DNA of 64,000 nucleotides from Thysanoteuthis rhombus (lineage: Eukaryota; Mollusca; Cephalopoda; Oegopsida; Thysanoteuthidae), in NCBI GenBank assembly GCA_963457665.1, contig OY735231.1, positions 38,907,406-38,971,405 of the forward strand, written 5' to 3'. Shown piece by piece: positions 11,798 through 23,530 of the stretch (within the stretch, counting starts at the first letter, position 1; every line of letters begins with the position of its first letter). The notes beneath the pieces were generated by a model, which worked only from the letters and a program-made list of their open reading frames with translations, searched no databases and was not told the origin of the DNA. Made by a program: the position numbers and the translations under genes.

Positions 11798-11965
11798 GAA
11801 GGCCTGGCTACCGCAGGGTCAAGTTCCACTCCTAGTTTTATTCCGACTGAAGATAATTCCAGCAACTTTTGTATTGTATATAGAATAGACAAATTCGTAG
11901 GTACATAAGTCAATTCATATTGTCAGTTCAGCTCAGTTGGTACGCTAGCTGTCAAATAATCACTT
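11798..11965 (+). mobile_element. tRNA-like SINE segments
   Basis: A box B-like GCAGGGTCAAGTTCCA (about 11813-11828) with a CTGAAGAT motif downstream, then a box A-like TTCAGCTCAGTTGG (11927-11940) followed by TTAGTTCGGGCAT. The same order of both motifs occurs at 23285-23530, so this is a repeated SINE arrangement rather than chance. It is followed by a (TA)n tract. Confidence 0.5.
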
Positions 11966-11999
11966 AGTTCGGGCATGTTAATTTACCTGCGTTAACAAA

Positions 12000-12000
<1 letters not shown>

Positions 12001-12050
<50 letters not shown>
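12001..12050. repeat. (TA)n microsatellite
   Basis: About 25 TA units, right after a tRNA-like SINE head. Confidence 0.95.
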
Positions 12051-12051
<1 letters not shown>

Positions 12052-13191
12052 GACTGCATCTCCAAAAGAAACTGAATGGATTCCAATGAGATTTTGTCGA
12101 AGAGTAGGCAAAAGGGTGAGGAAGGTGTGGCCGAATTCTGGGGCAGATCCAAGCATTTTTCAGGGATTGAAAGATATTTTTTTGTATTTTTCTTTAAGAG
12201 ATTCATGTATATGCTCATGACTGTCCACAAGATATCACCTAAGGTTTTCAAAGAAGAATGAACAATAGGCTACCAAAGAAGTTATCAAATTTTTGAGTGG
12301 ATCCATGCACAATTAATTCCTCCTATTGTAGCTATAGGGCCAAACCATATATCACCCAAACTTCAAGTCTGTCCAAAAAGATATTTCCGAAAGTTCTCTA
12401 TCAATTTGAAGTGGACAATAGGTTACAGAGAAATTGATTTAATTTTGGGGAGGATCCATGCAAAATCACTCCTCTGACAATGGCGTTAGCAGGAGTATGC
12501 GTTCTGAGTGCTTTCTAGTTTTATAAATAGGTTTGGTGAGGGTCGCTTTTGTTACAGGGGATAAACAAAGGCAACTCCAACTTGGATGAGACTTGGACAG
12601 AATCAGGTTTATTTATGGCTATATCAAAACAGTTCATTTAAAAGAATTAAAAAAGGTATTAGTAAATAAAATTGTATATTTTCAACTTATTCAATACATG
12701 ACAAGTTAAAATATCAATTTCCTAACCCTATAGGCTTATATTCGGTCCATTCTCAAGAATTGCCATAGAAAATATACTTATGAAAGAAAGTAGATCAAAT
12801 TACATATGAACACGCTCAAGATGAGAAGAAACATACCTAGTTTTTTTTGTTTTTTTGTTTCTTTACAAATAAATTTGCATTACCATGGTAGTAGACTTTC
12901 ATGAACTCATTATTTCTAATCATACCTAAATCAGTAGAAAAATCTGACTTTGGGCATAAATAAGTCAAAAAACAAAAAAAAAACAACAAAAAACCCAAAG
13001 AACGATTACATTAAAACAGGAATAAGCTAACAAAAGTGAGCGATGATTACAAGCGAGAAACTTTGTATCCACATCTGATGGAAGTATCAATAAATTACTT
13101 CCTTGATTAACAAATAGACAAAAAATACACACCCTTCAAGTGATATTCATGCAAGGGTATATTTCTCCCCAACCACATACAATACAGCCCA

Positions 13192-13275
13192 CCCTGCTAT
13201 CCGAAAGTAGACCATTCCTATGAAACCTTTTGTGAGCTAAAATGTTGGAAAGCAAAGAAGCAATTAGCATTTATA
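13192..13275 (-). repeat. Dispersed repeat family D
   Basis: Contains CTGCTATCCGAAAGTAG, CCTATGAAACCTTTTG and AGCAAAGAAGCAATTA, matching the segment at 18930-19025. Confidence 0.45.
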
Positions 13276-13489
13276 TGGGGGAAATTTTTTCAGCATTTCC
13301 AGACCGAAAAATAACCCATCTGCTATATCCCCCTTACGAGCACTTTTATGTATAAAAACTGATGCCTCAGAACACATATTGTTAAACAGATGCATAGAAT
13401 TAATTGAGATAAAATTTAGATGCTCACAAGGGAATCAAATAGATAACCGAGGAAAGTGATTTCCTCCCATTTTAATGATCATATTTTAT

Positions 13490-13862
13490 TAAAAGTGAAT
13501 TTGAAGCGAATCAGAAAATTGGTTGGATGATTAGAAATATTCTCTCTCAAGGGATGCATGCTATTGGTAGAAACAAAACATTGATTAGAACTAGTGTTGA
13601 ATACTATACTCAGGCTTGGGGGCCAGTAGCTGGGCATGGAAACTCAAATTTAGAGAGTATTTTACAAAAAGTAACCAAGCTGAAATTGGAGTGCTTTGGT
13701 TTGACAACAGTGCTAAAGAAAAAAATAAGGGGAAGATGTGATTAAAACATTCAAACTAATGGAGTTAAGTATGGTATACCATTCTTTGATATCTCTCCTC
13801 GAACTGGAAATCTATTGACAAGACAGATTTCAAAAACTAAATCCACTGAACAATTAGATTTT
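13490..13862 (+). mobile_element. CR1/L2-like LINE fragment, 3' end of reverse-transcriptase ORF
   Basis: Translation gives KIGWMIRNI, then TLIRTSVEYYTQAWGPV, then FGLTTVLKKKIRGR and, after a stop, FFDISPRTGNLLTR. These match in order the C-terminal part of CR1/L2-clade LINE proteins (the R-P-x-L-E-Y-x-V-Q-A-W-x-P region, the LGLTTLxxRRxRGDLI region and the segment after it). About 25 residues normally found between the second and third blocks are missing. A TGA-containing interruption follows the RGR motif at about 13740. The catalytic RT core upstream is not recognisable, so this is a 5'-truncated dead copy. Confidence 0.75.
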
Positions 13863-13924
13863 TTTTTCTAAAAGAGTAATATTTTTGGAAAAGGTTGCCT
13901 AGGGATAGCACCAGTGTACAGAAT

Positions 13925-14095
13925 TTAAAAAATAACTCACCATTGCAGTCAATGATTGAACAATCGTAGCGTCAGAATTCGAAATCATGTAAAAAAATTC
14001 CATTGAAGGATAAGTATAGCCAGAATAAATTCTATTTATGATATTACTAGCACTTTCCACTGGAAAATATCAAAGATAGAGTAAAGAAACATCTA
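13925..14095 (+). mobile_element. Dispersed repeat family B
   Basis: Shares GCAGTCAATRATTGAACAATC, AAAATTCCATTGAA and TTTTCCACTGGAAAATA with 41650-41768. No coding capacity; class unknown. Confidence 0.5.
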
Positions 14096-14142
14096 GAATT
14101 TGAAGAATCTAGAGTTTATTAACAAACCAAAAGAAGGCATTT

Positions 14143-14169
14143 TCAAAAAAAAAAAAAAAAAAAAAAAAA
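14143..14169 (+). repeat. Poly-A tract
   Basis: A run of about 26 A, a little downstream of the family B copy. Confidence 0.9.
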
Positions 14170-14579
14170 TACCCTACTTGGGGGTCTAGTGGAGTACCGA
14201 TGCCAATTTCCAAGTCTGTAGACAAAATGCTATGACTAGGAGTGCTCGGACACACATGCACAAATAAAGAGGGAAGAACCCTTTGCTACCTTCAATGGCT
14301 TTGGTTGATCAGATAAGTTTAGAAATAATGGAAAGAGCATGAGCTTACAAGGACATTTTGGGGATCCATTTGATGAGATTTTCAAGAGAGTCTGATCTGT
14401 GAATCATGCTAAATTGTAAAGGTTTGGATTTATATACATTGAACTCTGTTTTTATGAATTTTGTATTTGTTTTCAAGTTGATGTATAAATATCGTGTATC
14501 GCTGGAGATGCCCAGAGGTATTACAAAATTATGAAAAAAAAAAAACTAAACAAAAAACGCTACAGCGACAACCACAAGT

Positions 14580-14715
14580 AGTAGTCTCAATATCAATTTT
14601 CCTACTTGAATCATGTTGGATTGATATGCAACTTGATCCAGACCATCAGGATCTGTCAGTAATACTTGCATCCATTCCAGAGCACAGAATATTACTGGCA
14701 TCAAGCAGAGTTCAC
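14580..14715 (+). repeat. Dispersed copy of the ~110-bp unit seen at 10.1 kb
   Basis: Contains AATATCAATTTTCC, ATCATGTTGGATTGATATG, ACTTGATCCAGA and CATCAGG in the same order as the tandem pair at 10090-10315. A further fragment (CAATTCCAGACCACTG) lies near 15760. Confidence 0.6.
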
Positions 14716-14836
14716 TTCCATAAAGTACAGGACACCGCTATTTTCCAAAGGAAAAATTTCACATAAAAGGTATACATATAACCACTTATTATTAGGAAAT
14801 GAATATATGATCTAGCAGGAAGATTATAGATTACAT

Positions 14837-15018
14837 TATATTATATTGAAATTCTTATATGGAATAATCTGTCGTAACACAGTGAAGATATGATTTGGCC
14901 AAGACAACATAAATAAGTAATTAAAGAAAATAGGGTTGCTGTAGGAACAGAACCTGTGACTGATACGTTAACTGCTTCAACATAGCGTCATTCTTACCAC
15001 AGAGCTAAACAGCCAGTC
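14837..15018 (-). mobile_element. tRNA-derived SINE, left member of an inverted pair
   Basis: On the minus strand: box A TAGCTCTGTGGTAAG (15007-14993), box B GGTTCTGTTCC (14954-14944), then a body with TTTCTTTAATTACTTATT and GGCCAAATCAT. Length is about 180 bp. It pairs with the copy at 15130-15313 in the opposite orientation. Confidence 0.75.
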
Positions 15019-15129
15019 GTAATACAAAGGCACAAATAATTACTTTAACACCAAATTCTCATTTTGTTTATTCTCTGTTAATATCTGCTCTTCCAGTGCA
15101 ATAATTACGTTATTAGGTAATGGATACCA

Positions 15130-15313
15130 GCGACTGTTTAGCTTAATGGTAAAAGCAATGCTACATTAAAGCTGCTACCCTATCAGTCGCAGGTTTGATT
15201 CCAGCAGCAGCCCTATTTTCTTTAATTACTTATTCAATTTATGCTGTCAAGGCCAAATGATACATTTGCCATGTAGTGACCGGAGATCATTTCAAATAAG
15301 AGTTTCAATATTA
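15130..15313 (+). mobile_element. tRNA-derived SINE, right member of an inverted pair
   Basis: Box A TTTAGCTTAATGGTA (from 15137) and box B AGGTTTGATTCC (15191-15202), followed by TTTCTTTAATTACTTATT, GGCCAAATGAT and a 3' end TTTCAATATTAAAAAA. Every landmark is shared in order with the minus-strand copy 111 bp to its left. Confidence 0.75.
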
Positions 15314-15646
15314 AAAAAAATTTATAATCATACTAATATACATTCTCACAAGCGTGCGTAATCGTACGTGTACAGGGGGAGGATACATAAAAGGCGCTTC
15401 AAAGTTTATTAATTGCATAAAAAACAAGATCTGACCTGATCATCAGAAGGGGATGCAAATCTGCTGCCTGGCAACAAAAGAAGTTTTATAACCACTCAGG
15501 GATTTGTTTCTGTGGCAACCAAAACCTGATCAGAAGACTCACACAAAAGGCAGTAAAAAATAAGGATATCCAGAGAAAAGGACAGGTGAGCATTGTTAGA
15601 GCTACAGTTTTTTATGTAATAAGAGATAAAAAGAAAAAAAAAAAAA

Positions 15647-15650
<4 letters not shown>

Positions 15651-15678
<28 letters not shown>
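15651..15678. repeat. (TA)n microsatellite
   Basis: About 14 TA units after an A/T-rich stretch. Confidence 0.9.
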
Positions 15679-15686
<8 letters not shown>

Positions 15687-16424
15687 TTTTTTAACTTTTA
15701 TTAAAATTTGAAGACTATACAGTACGCAGACACGCAATATCTCTAATCTGTCAATAACACTTGTATCAATTCCAGACCACTGAAAATTGCATTTCTACAG
15801 CAAAACTGTTACAATGCCCTTCTATTTATACATATAATAATAGCAATGTCAGTGATGCTTTCATTAAACCACCGACAATACTTTTCTTCCTGATTTTCAA
15901 TGCACAACCAACGGATATAGGGTCAAAACCAATCGAAAATTTGAGATTAAAAAAAAAATGGTGATAAAATGAGAAAATTCTGGTCATAAATCATTGCCTT
16001 AATTTTAGTTGCTTTTCATCACATCTCCAAAGGGTTATCAGCCAACTGCAGAGAGCAAATGTTACAATGAGTGAAACGCATTATCATACAATCAAAATGC
16101 ACCCGCCTCCATTATCTTTCATACATAGTGTGGATCAGAAATAGAGCATAAGCACTCTGTAAGACTCAATCTCACATAACAACTGGAATGGATGACCAGG
16201 CTTCCCTGGGGTAAAAAATAACAACTAACAAAAATAAAAAGCGTTTTGTCTGAGTTTGAAATGAGTTTTCCACTTCAACTTACAGACTTGTAATAAATAT
16301 CACCAACTTTGAATTAGTAATAGATATTCATTCCTGCTAACATAAAATTTACAACTTGAAAATTCTGAGACGAGGAATTATCATTATATACATATTTACT
16401 CAGACTAATGTCCCCTTTTTGGTT

Positions 16425-16902
16425 GGTATGGTCACAATGCTACAGCCACTGTACCCTGAAGGCTTCTCCAGGTATCTGTCATAGATAGTAACCTTTTGGG
16501 ATTAAATAAAGGATTCAGTTCGAAATCTCCAGAAGTTTACCAACTACCGTCACCAGAAGAGAGCCAGAAAGTACATTACCTGAAATGTTGTGACTCACAA
16601 CCAACATAAGAACACTAGTCCGAGTAGATCAATCAATACCACTAGATATGAGTGTGACAGCAGCTAGCAGAGCAGACAGTAATGTGTCCTCATTGGAGCT
16701 GAGTTTGCTTGAGAAAAGCCCAGCTTGGCAACATGCTCCGTTAATTGGTGACAGACCATAGGCTGAGACGGCTGAAGAACAATCTTGAAGCTCAATATGG
16801 CACCTAGTTTTCCCAGATGGTCACCCATCTAGGTAATGACCAGACTCAACATCACTCAACTTCTCAACTTCGGTGATCTTACGAGAACCAGTGATTTGGC
16901 CT
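16425..16902 (-). mobile_element. 5S-rRNA-derived SINE (SINE3-like)
   Basis: The 5' part on the minus strand (16902 to about 16797) aligns with animal 5S rRNA. It has CTGGTTCTCGTAAGATCACC, GAAGTTGAG, GTCTGGTCATTACC, TAGATGGGTGACC and TCTGGGAAAACTAGGTGC in 5S order. These include the internal control region used by TFIIIA. A few bases are missing near the 5' end and several sites are changed, so it is not a working 5S gene. It runs into about 370 bp of unrelated sequence down to about 16425, the arrangement known for SINE3 elements. The exact 3' end is uncertain. Confidence 0.75.
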
Positions 16903-16964
16903 TATTTTCTTCTTACTGGTCCGAGTCAATCAGTAAACAATAACTTTTGAACAGCCGAGCCCAA

Positions 16965-17235
16965 ATGGTAAAACAAGAACCATAAGTTCAACAATGAATC
17001 AACCATCTCAGGTTGGAGTAGCAGAAGGAGGAGGAAGAAGAGCCCGTCATCTTCTGAGTCAATTGATTTGTAAAATATTACCTGTCTGACCGCCATGTGA
17101 CCTATAGATAAGATTAATACATTTCAACCTTTCAAAGTCTTGCGCAATAATTTTTCTACACCCACGATATGAAAATATTCTACGAGAATCATTTTCAATA
17201 AAAGTTGCAAGTGGCCATTTTTTTTTTTTTTTGTC
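16965..17235 (+). mobile_element. Dispersed repeat family C
   Basis: Shares ACAAGAACCATAARTTCAA, AGTCAATTGATT, GAAAATATT, ATCATTTTCAATA and GTGGCCATTT with 43775-43970. No ORF. It directly follows the 5S-derived SINE. Confidence 0.5.
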
Positions 17236-17340
17236 TATTCTATTCTAACATCATAACAGCTGGAAATTAGAAAGAGAGGAAACGTTAATTCGCCAACGAG
17301 ATGTTGATTAGTAATCTTTTTTTAACCTGTTATGGCAACA

Positions 17341-17364
17341 AAAAAAAAAAAAAAAAAAAAAAAA
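17341..17364 (+). repeat. Poly-A tract
   Basis: An A run of about 24. Confidence 0.9.
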
Positions 17365-18448
17365 TCAATTGTGAAATAAGTCATAAAAAGAATGGGATAG
17401 ACAAAATAGCTAGATTGGCACTCGTACCAGATTTGTTGATATTTTCAGCATCGGGTTCAAGTGTTCGGAGTGATCTACTATATTTTGGCAAAGTTCCAGT
17501 GACCACTCTGCTTCCTACAGGTGCATTCAAGAGAGAGAGAGAGAGGCTCTTGAGGAAAATCTATACTAACTAATAAGATAGCCATAAAAGTCAAGTCAGG
17601 CCAGCCAAAGTCAATAATAGACAATAAACAGATGTGAACAGACAAATTAGAACAAACAATGGCAGGAGAAATGAAACCGATATGGTTCTAATCAACCGAT
17701 TCAAAAATGGAAACAACTAGAATCCATACAAGCCAACTACACATGTAGAATGAAAAAAATTTCATCCCTGGTAATGATTTCATACCAAAGGTAGCGGCGG
17801 TTATACCTCAATTACTGTGGTTGATTCATTCCAAAATTTTTGGTACCGTTCAAAACTGGATTATTCAAGGTCCCATTATAATCTAATTTGTCTCTAGCTT
17901 ATAAGGCTCAGTATAAGAAACTTGGCTAAGAATTAAATAATTATCAAATTTTATAAAAGTTTACATTTATCGATATAAGTAAGAAACCGTTCTTTCTGAA
18001 TAACAATGTTTTATAAGCATGAATGTATCATGAACATTATCAATTGAATGACAATTTTTCTTTTTTTTTTTCTCCAAGTCATTAGAAAAATTTCCAGCAG
18101 ATATTTTTTTCGTATAACCAAAAGTGTAGATAATTGTTTGGAAGCAGTACCAAGATACTTTATTGGGATTTCATAAAATTAAACAAGAATTTTTTTTATT
18201 CTTCTGATACTCTTGAATTTTGGGTTATTCACATAAATTTTGGTGTAAATGACCCAACCCTGTTGTACCTACAACAGACCTAGCTGATGTTACACCAAAA
18301 GCCCGGGAATGTCAGAAACTTGGGACAACCTCTGTCCCAAACTTGCCAAGTTTGTGATGCTTAACTTTACTTAGTCGAATAATATAGCAATCCTACCGTG
18401 ATTGTACAACATCAAAACTGTACTATTTGAGGTATTCCTGTGATGAAA

Positions 18449-18862
18449 CAGTCGAAATGGGTTGCTTCAGTTTTTGGTCTGGCTGGATGGCTACATAAGT
18501 ATCACCCATATAGGCTGCACCAATAGAGCAAGAGTGCTGAAAATTTTAACACTTACTCCTTATTAGTTCTAGGACAAAAGTTTTGTTTTTTTCAATTCCC
18601 CCCTCAATAGGTATTTAGTGGGGGTTCAATTCGTAATTTAAGCTCATGCCAAATTGATTCCCTACCTTGTGTCCAGCAGCATTCATGCTTGTTTTAAGAA
18701 ATTCAGACTTTAGTGATCATTGCCCAACAAAAAGCCAGCAGAGTAACTCATTCATGGGTCATCTTTTTTTCCTATTTATTAATTGATCATCTCAACATGG
18801 AGGCCTACCAAAAGACGTTGGCCATGTGACAGTTTCTATTGAGTGACAAACCAGACCCTTCA
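18449..18862 (-). mobile_element. Dispersed repeat family A, near full-length copy
   Basis: Opposite orientation to the copy at 6115. It contains GTTGCTTCAGTTTTTGGTC at one end, the internal AATTGATTCCCT, GTGTCCAGCAGCATTCATGC and TTAATTGATCATC, and GTGACAGTTTCTATTGAGTG at the other end. About 410 bp with no coding capacity. Confidence 0.7.
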
Positions 18863-18929
18863 TTACCTTTGTCTGTAGTAAAAAAAAACCAAAAAAACAA
18901 AAAACAAAAAAAAAACAACCTGTCTACTG

Positions 18930-19025
18930 TACTAGTTTTTCCTGTTATCCAAAAGTAGGGCATCCCTATAAAACCTTCTGAGAGACAAAATGGCGTATAG
19001 CAAAGATACAATTACCATTGTTAAT
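18930..19025 (-). repeat. Dispersed repeat family D
   Basis: Shares CTGTTATCCAAAAGTAGGGC, CCTATAAAACCTT, AGCAAAG and CAATTACCATT with 13192-13275. Class unknown; such segments look like fragments of a high-copy family. Confidence 0.45.
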
Positions 19026-20153
19026 TTGTATAGTATTTCAAAACCCAATAAATAATCTTGTGCTAGATTTTAGCGATGATTGCTAAAAGCTATGACTTGA
19101 ATTTTAAAAAGCATTTAGATCTAGGGCAAGTTTTAAGATGTTTCAAGTGCCTACAATGGATAACTTATATGATAAGAAAATGTGTGAGGCTAAGCAGTCA
19201 AGCACCCTCCCATATTTCGAGCCTTCTATAACAGCTACAGTAAACCAACCTTGGCTTTCAGCATCGGGGCAGGTAGACAGGATTTATTTACTGACGTCTG
19301 GGAACACTTGGATATTTTCCCCCTATATAAAAGAAATGGTAATTGCTTCTTCACTTAATGCCATTTTGGTTAGTACGGGAAACCTGTACTAATATTAGTC
19401 TTTCGTTCAAGTCCAAATGCCGAAAAGCTAACTTCCAAAAAGCAGGGGATACCAGCATTTACCAATCAAATGGCCGATTCAGTATAGAAAAAAAGATTCA
19501 GTAAACAGGACAGCACAAATCCACTCCTCTCTGTGCTCTGTTCCATTGCCAGATATCTTGATCAAATATCTCTTCACTGGCATGCCACGATGGTTCTCAG
19601 AAAATAGAGAGGGGAAAAATAGTTGGGCCAACCACTCTTGTACGATTGCTTTTCCTGCCAAGGAAGTGGCAGCTGAAAGCTGTTACTTCAATAATCAACC
19701 TTGACAGAGGACAATGGAGAAAGGTGATCATAATTAGAGGTTGCATTGTCACAAGAACCAAGTTAATAAAGGATGCATTGTATGATATAAGGTGTTGTCA
19801 GATATAATTTCAAATCTCCAATGTAGATCTCTATGTAAAATTGGCTATTGTGTTATACATTGTATATCAAGAACTGCAGCAAGCTAGTCATTATTAGATC
19901 TTCTCTACTTGCTTGTCCAGAGGAAAATAAATATCAACCCAATGAGACCTCACCCAGTCAATTATTACCTAGACAATATAACCATTGTATTTCCCAGTGT
20001 CAAAAATGCTATTTTCTCCCAAAATAAGTCTAGAAAATTTAGTCAGCGTCTTATAAGCCAAAGATTACATTTTTCATATACTATTTCTAATCATTTTTCC
20101 AAATTTTGTAACTTGATATTGAGATATGTCCTCGTTGCTGGGAAAGGCAGTGA

Positions 20154-20178
20154 AAAAAAAAAAAAAAAAAAAAAAAAG
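20154..20178 (+). repeat. Poly-A tract
   Basis: A run of about 24 A with an adjacent GAAAAAA. Confidence 0.9.
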
Positions 20179-20444
20179 AAAAAAATTGAAATAAATTGTT
20201 AAAGATTGCAAAATAAAATAAAATAAAATCTGACTTCCCCATTTGGGGGAGCAAGGGGGATCACATTCTGCTATCATTCTTGGATCTTAGCATATAAGAC
20301 TTCTGATGAGTTTACTTGTCACTTTTCTTTCATCTTTTCCCTTTTACCAAACTCCAGTCAGAGTTTGGAGTGGACTTTTTTTTAATACTGTAATAAGAAC
20401 GATCCATACCAAATTCGGGGGAGTAAAAAGTTGATATTCCGCAA

Positions 20445-20520
20445 ACGTAATTTAAAATGACAACCAACTGATTGGTAGGAAGCACTCTTAGCAACTGAGC
20501 TAAATTGACAGTCTTAAACG
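20445..20520 (-). mobile_element. tRNA-like SINE head
   Basis: On the minus strand, GTCAATTTAGCTCAGTTG is a good box A and shares its start with the tRNA-like unit at 23457. The box B region is degraded. Confidence 0.4.
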
Positions 20521-21055
20521 TCTATGAAAACTCATGTTGGAAATATGCAATGGGCTTAATTGATTCTAATAAATAAATACAATTATACTAGAAAATATAC
20601 ATTTCTATATTTTTTCAGTTTACTGTATAAACAATACAAAAGTTACAGTGATCATCTAGTTAGAATAGAAGTGAGAATGGAGTTTGGCCCTGCACTAGCC
20701 AGGCTTGTCCTCTTTCCAGTCACTCGGGGCATTCAATACTATTTTATTGATGGCAATGAGGAGAACTGGTGTCAGAATTAAACACACTTATGGTGGAGAG
20801 TTTTATTCTATTTCTATAACAAGTATAAATCTATGAAAGTAGATAACAGGAAAGCATTTCAAATATTAACATCCATCTCTCCTAATCAAACAGAGAGATA
20901 GCATTCGAAAGAACAGACAGCATTTCAAAGTCCTTTGGGGAAACTACCAGAGCGATGCACACTTACACTCATATATATATATATATATATCCCAAAGAGC
21001 AAATTTGTAATTCAATATACAGTGTGTGATGGGTTAGAGAAAAGCTTTAGATATG

Positions 21056-21169
21056 GTGAAATAATAGATTTGCAACACAGACACGATTGTGTTTCTGCTG
21101 TGGTTCACTTGAAGATGCCCGAAAGACACAAAGCACAATTGTGCCTGTGTAGTAAATCTATCATTTCAC
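21056..21169. repeat. Inverted repeat, 36-bp arms
   Basis: Arms 21056-21091 and 21134-21169 match at 31 of 36 positions, with a 42-bp loop. Arms start GTGAAAT and end with ATTGTG at the loop. Confidence 0.85.
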
Positions 21170-21254
21170 AAAGTATATAAATATACACACAAAAAATGAG
21201 TAAAGATTTTTTCCATTGCAGATTATACATTCTGTTTCATTTAAAAAAGACTTT

Positions 21255-21257
<3 letters not shown>

Positions 21258-21287
<30 letters not shown>
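21258..21287. repeat. (TA)n microsatellite
   Basis: About 15 TA units; a shorter one lies at about 20971-20990. Confidence 0.9.
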
Positions 21288-21290
<3 letters not shown>

Positions 21291-23284
21291 TCCTGTGAGA
21301 AATTAGCTTTTTGGAAATCATCTATTAGGTGAGAGATAACATGAACGAATTACTCAACCAAGTGTCAACCTCTGGGAGTTACCACCACAACCAAGGATGA
21401 AGTCAATCAGAAGCTTCTCTATAAGAGACTAAGCAGTTACCAAAATGAAAAAATCTTGAATAATCAGGATGTGTTAAAAGTAATAGATGCTAACTTAAAA
21501 ATCGAACTATTCAAATTCAAGACTCTTCTTAATCACTGAAAGAAACGATGAACAATTTGATTTCAACAAGTTTATTGCTTCAAGATGAAAAGGAGAGCCA
21601 AAGTTCAGAAAACCAAAACTTTGAAGTTATTACATCAAATCAGTGTGGGTAGTGAACAAAGTCTTTCAGCAATGTGTACAACTGAAACCAAATTTTGAGC
21701 AAGATAGTCAATTGATAATGATATGCGGGTGTGTCACTGAAACTTTATGGTTTGAAAAATAGTTGGAAAAAGCCAAGCTTATCCGTCTCATTAAAAATGA
21801 AACAGCAAATCAAATGACATTACTAACAAATACTACATGCCCATTGTCTGTCCTCTGGGTATCCAAACATTTGGAACAATGCTCTTCACAAGGGTTACGC
21901 TAACACTGCTAGACAGGACAAATGAGTATGCTGAACGAAAAAGTTCAAGAACCCCTAGTTTACCACGGGCAAATAGAACAAGGTCTCCAGTCAGCTACTA
22001 CAAACACAGTTAAATGATTATGTATAGAAAGATTATTTATTCAATCTCGGCTAAAATGCTCAGAACTTCCTATTCTCAAAGTAAAGGTCACCAGGTCACA
22101 GAACAGAGACTTGTGATCATTTCAATTGGCAATGATGACAATAATAAAGGATGACTCACTTGACGTTTCATAAATTAACTTCATTGATATTGCTTCTGGC
22201 ATTATTGCTGTACTCACATGTATACATTGTAGTGCAAAGATGTTTGGTCTTCTGAGGCTATCATGCTTGATGTTGAGTCACTTCCCATTTATATAATCTA
22301 AGTCAAAATTACTTACTAATAAATGAACTAGGGAAACTACGCTATGATTAGCATTTAGTAAACCTGGATTCATTTTCCTTGAACAACTAGCCGAGTAGGC
22401 TACAGATTCTTTGAGTGTACATGTGTCTCCTGGTTACATTTTTAGGGCTACAACCTTGGAAATTTGCATGTGTTTAAGAGGGGGGGGGGTAAAAAAAATA
22501 CCCAATGTAATGGTATTTATTATAGATGATTTATTTAGATGACTAGCTCTAGTACATACATAGGCTACCATAGTTCATTTATGGTGCGCATATTATGATA
22601 TAGATTATTAGGGTGAACATAAATGCTAACCCTACACTACCATTGATAAGTATCAAATTGAACAAGGAACTGCTTTAAGTTAGAGCATTTGAATGCTATT
22701 GTGTTAACAAAAATCTCAATAAAATGTGCTGTTTTTGTTGTATCACAGAAACAAACATACAGAAATCCGATTAAAATATAGATAAAAACCAAGACAAGGC
22801 TATTCACTTCTAATACGGATAAAGTTTCACTGAGTTGCTTTCTTGTGAGCATGTTTTTTTGTCAATTCAAACATTACACGTTCCGTCTAAAGATCTTTTT
22901 TTTTTTCAAACCTAATCTAGGTTGATATTGATCAGAGCTCTAATCACAAGTACGCCGATTTAAATCTAATATCTAAACCGGACGTCAACAGAAAGGGGGA
23001 GGGAATAATTTACACACTATCACAGCAAAGCTATGAAAATTTTGATAGATAAGATTTGATAAAATTATAACCAACCAATGAGAGAGAGCGAATGCATATC
23101 AAGTAATTTGTTGCAGAGATACACAAAGAAAACAGTTTGTCATAATCATGGATAATATTACCAAACAGTTGTTATTGAAATCAGTCGGTCCCAAACACCT
23201 AATCTAAAAATCATCTACTTACTACGTTCATATATTTTCATAATGTAAAGTTGTTTATAACAACAAATTCAATAAAGTAACAAG

Positions 23285-23530
23285 CCCGACTACTGCAGGG
23301 TCCAATTCCACTAACTTCTTCAACTGAAGATGGAATTTTTGTATCGATACATAAATGGAAAATTATAGAAATATAATTATCTTTTTTATATGAACGTATT
23401 TGTTTATCAGAATGAAATAAGCCTTTGCGTATAAATCTTCATTAATATTCAAGACTTGTCAATTTAGCTCTCAGTCAATAAAACAGCCTCTTGGAAATCC
23501 GTTGGTCAGGAGTTCAAATAACGGTAGGGG
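23285..23530 (+). mobile_element. tRNA-like SINE segments
   Basis: Contains GCAGGGTCCAATTCCA (a box B-like motif) followed by CAACTGAAGATGG, then GTCAATTTAGCTCTCAGTCA (box A-like) and TCAGGAGTTCAAATAACG (box B-like, about 23507-23524). The two-part arrangement parallels 11798-11965. Confidence 0.5.

Noticed and set aside
11574-11888. 104-codon frame as a gene
   Set aside because: It contains two long A runs read as poly-Lys and ends in a SINE-like segment.
16797-16902. Functional 5S rRNA gene
   Set aside because: Several substitutions and a short 5' deletion, and the 3' end runs into SINE sequence instead of completing the 5S stem and a T-run terminator.
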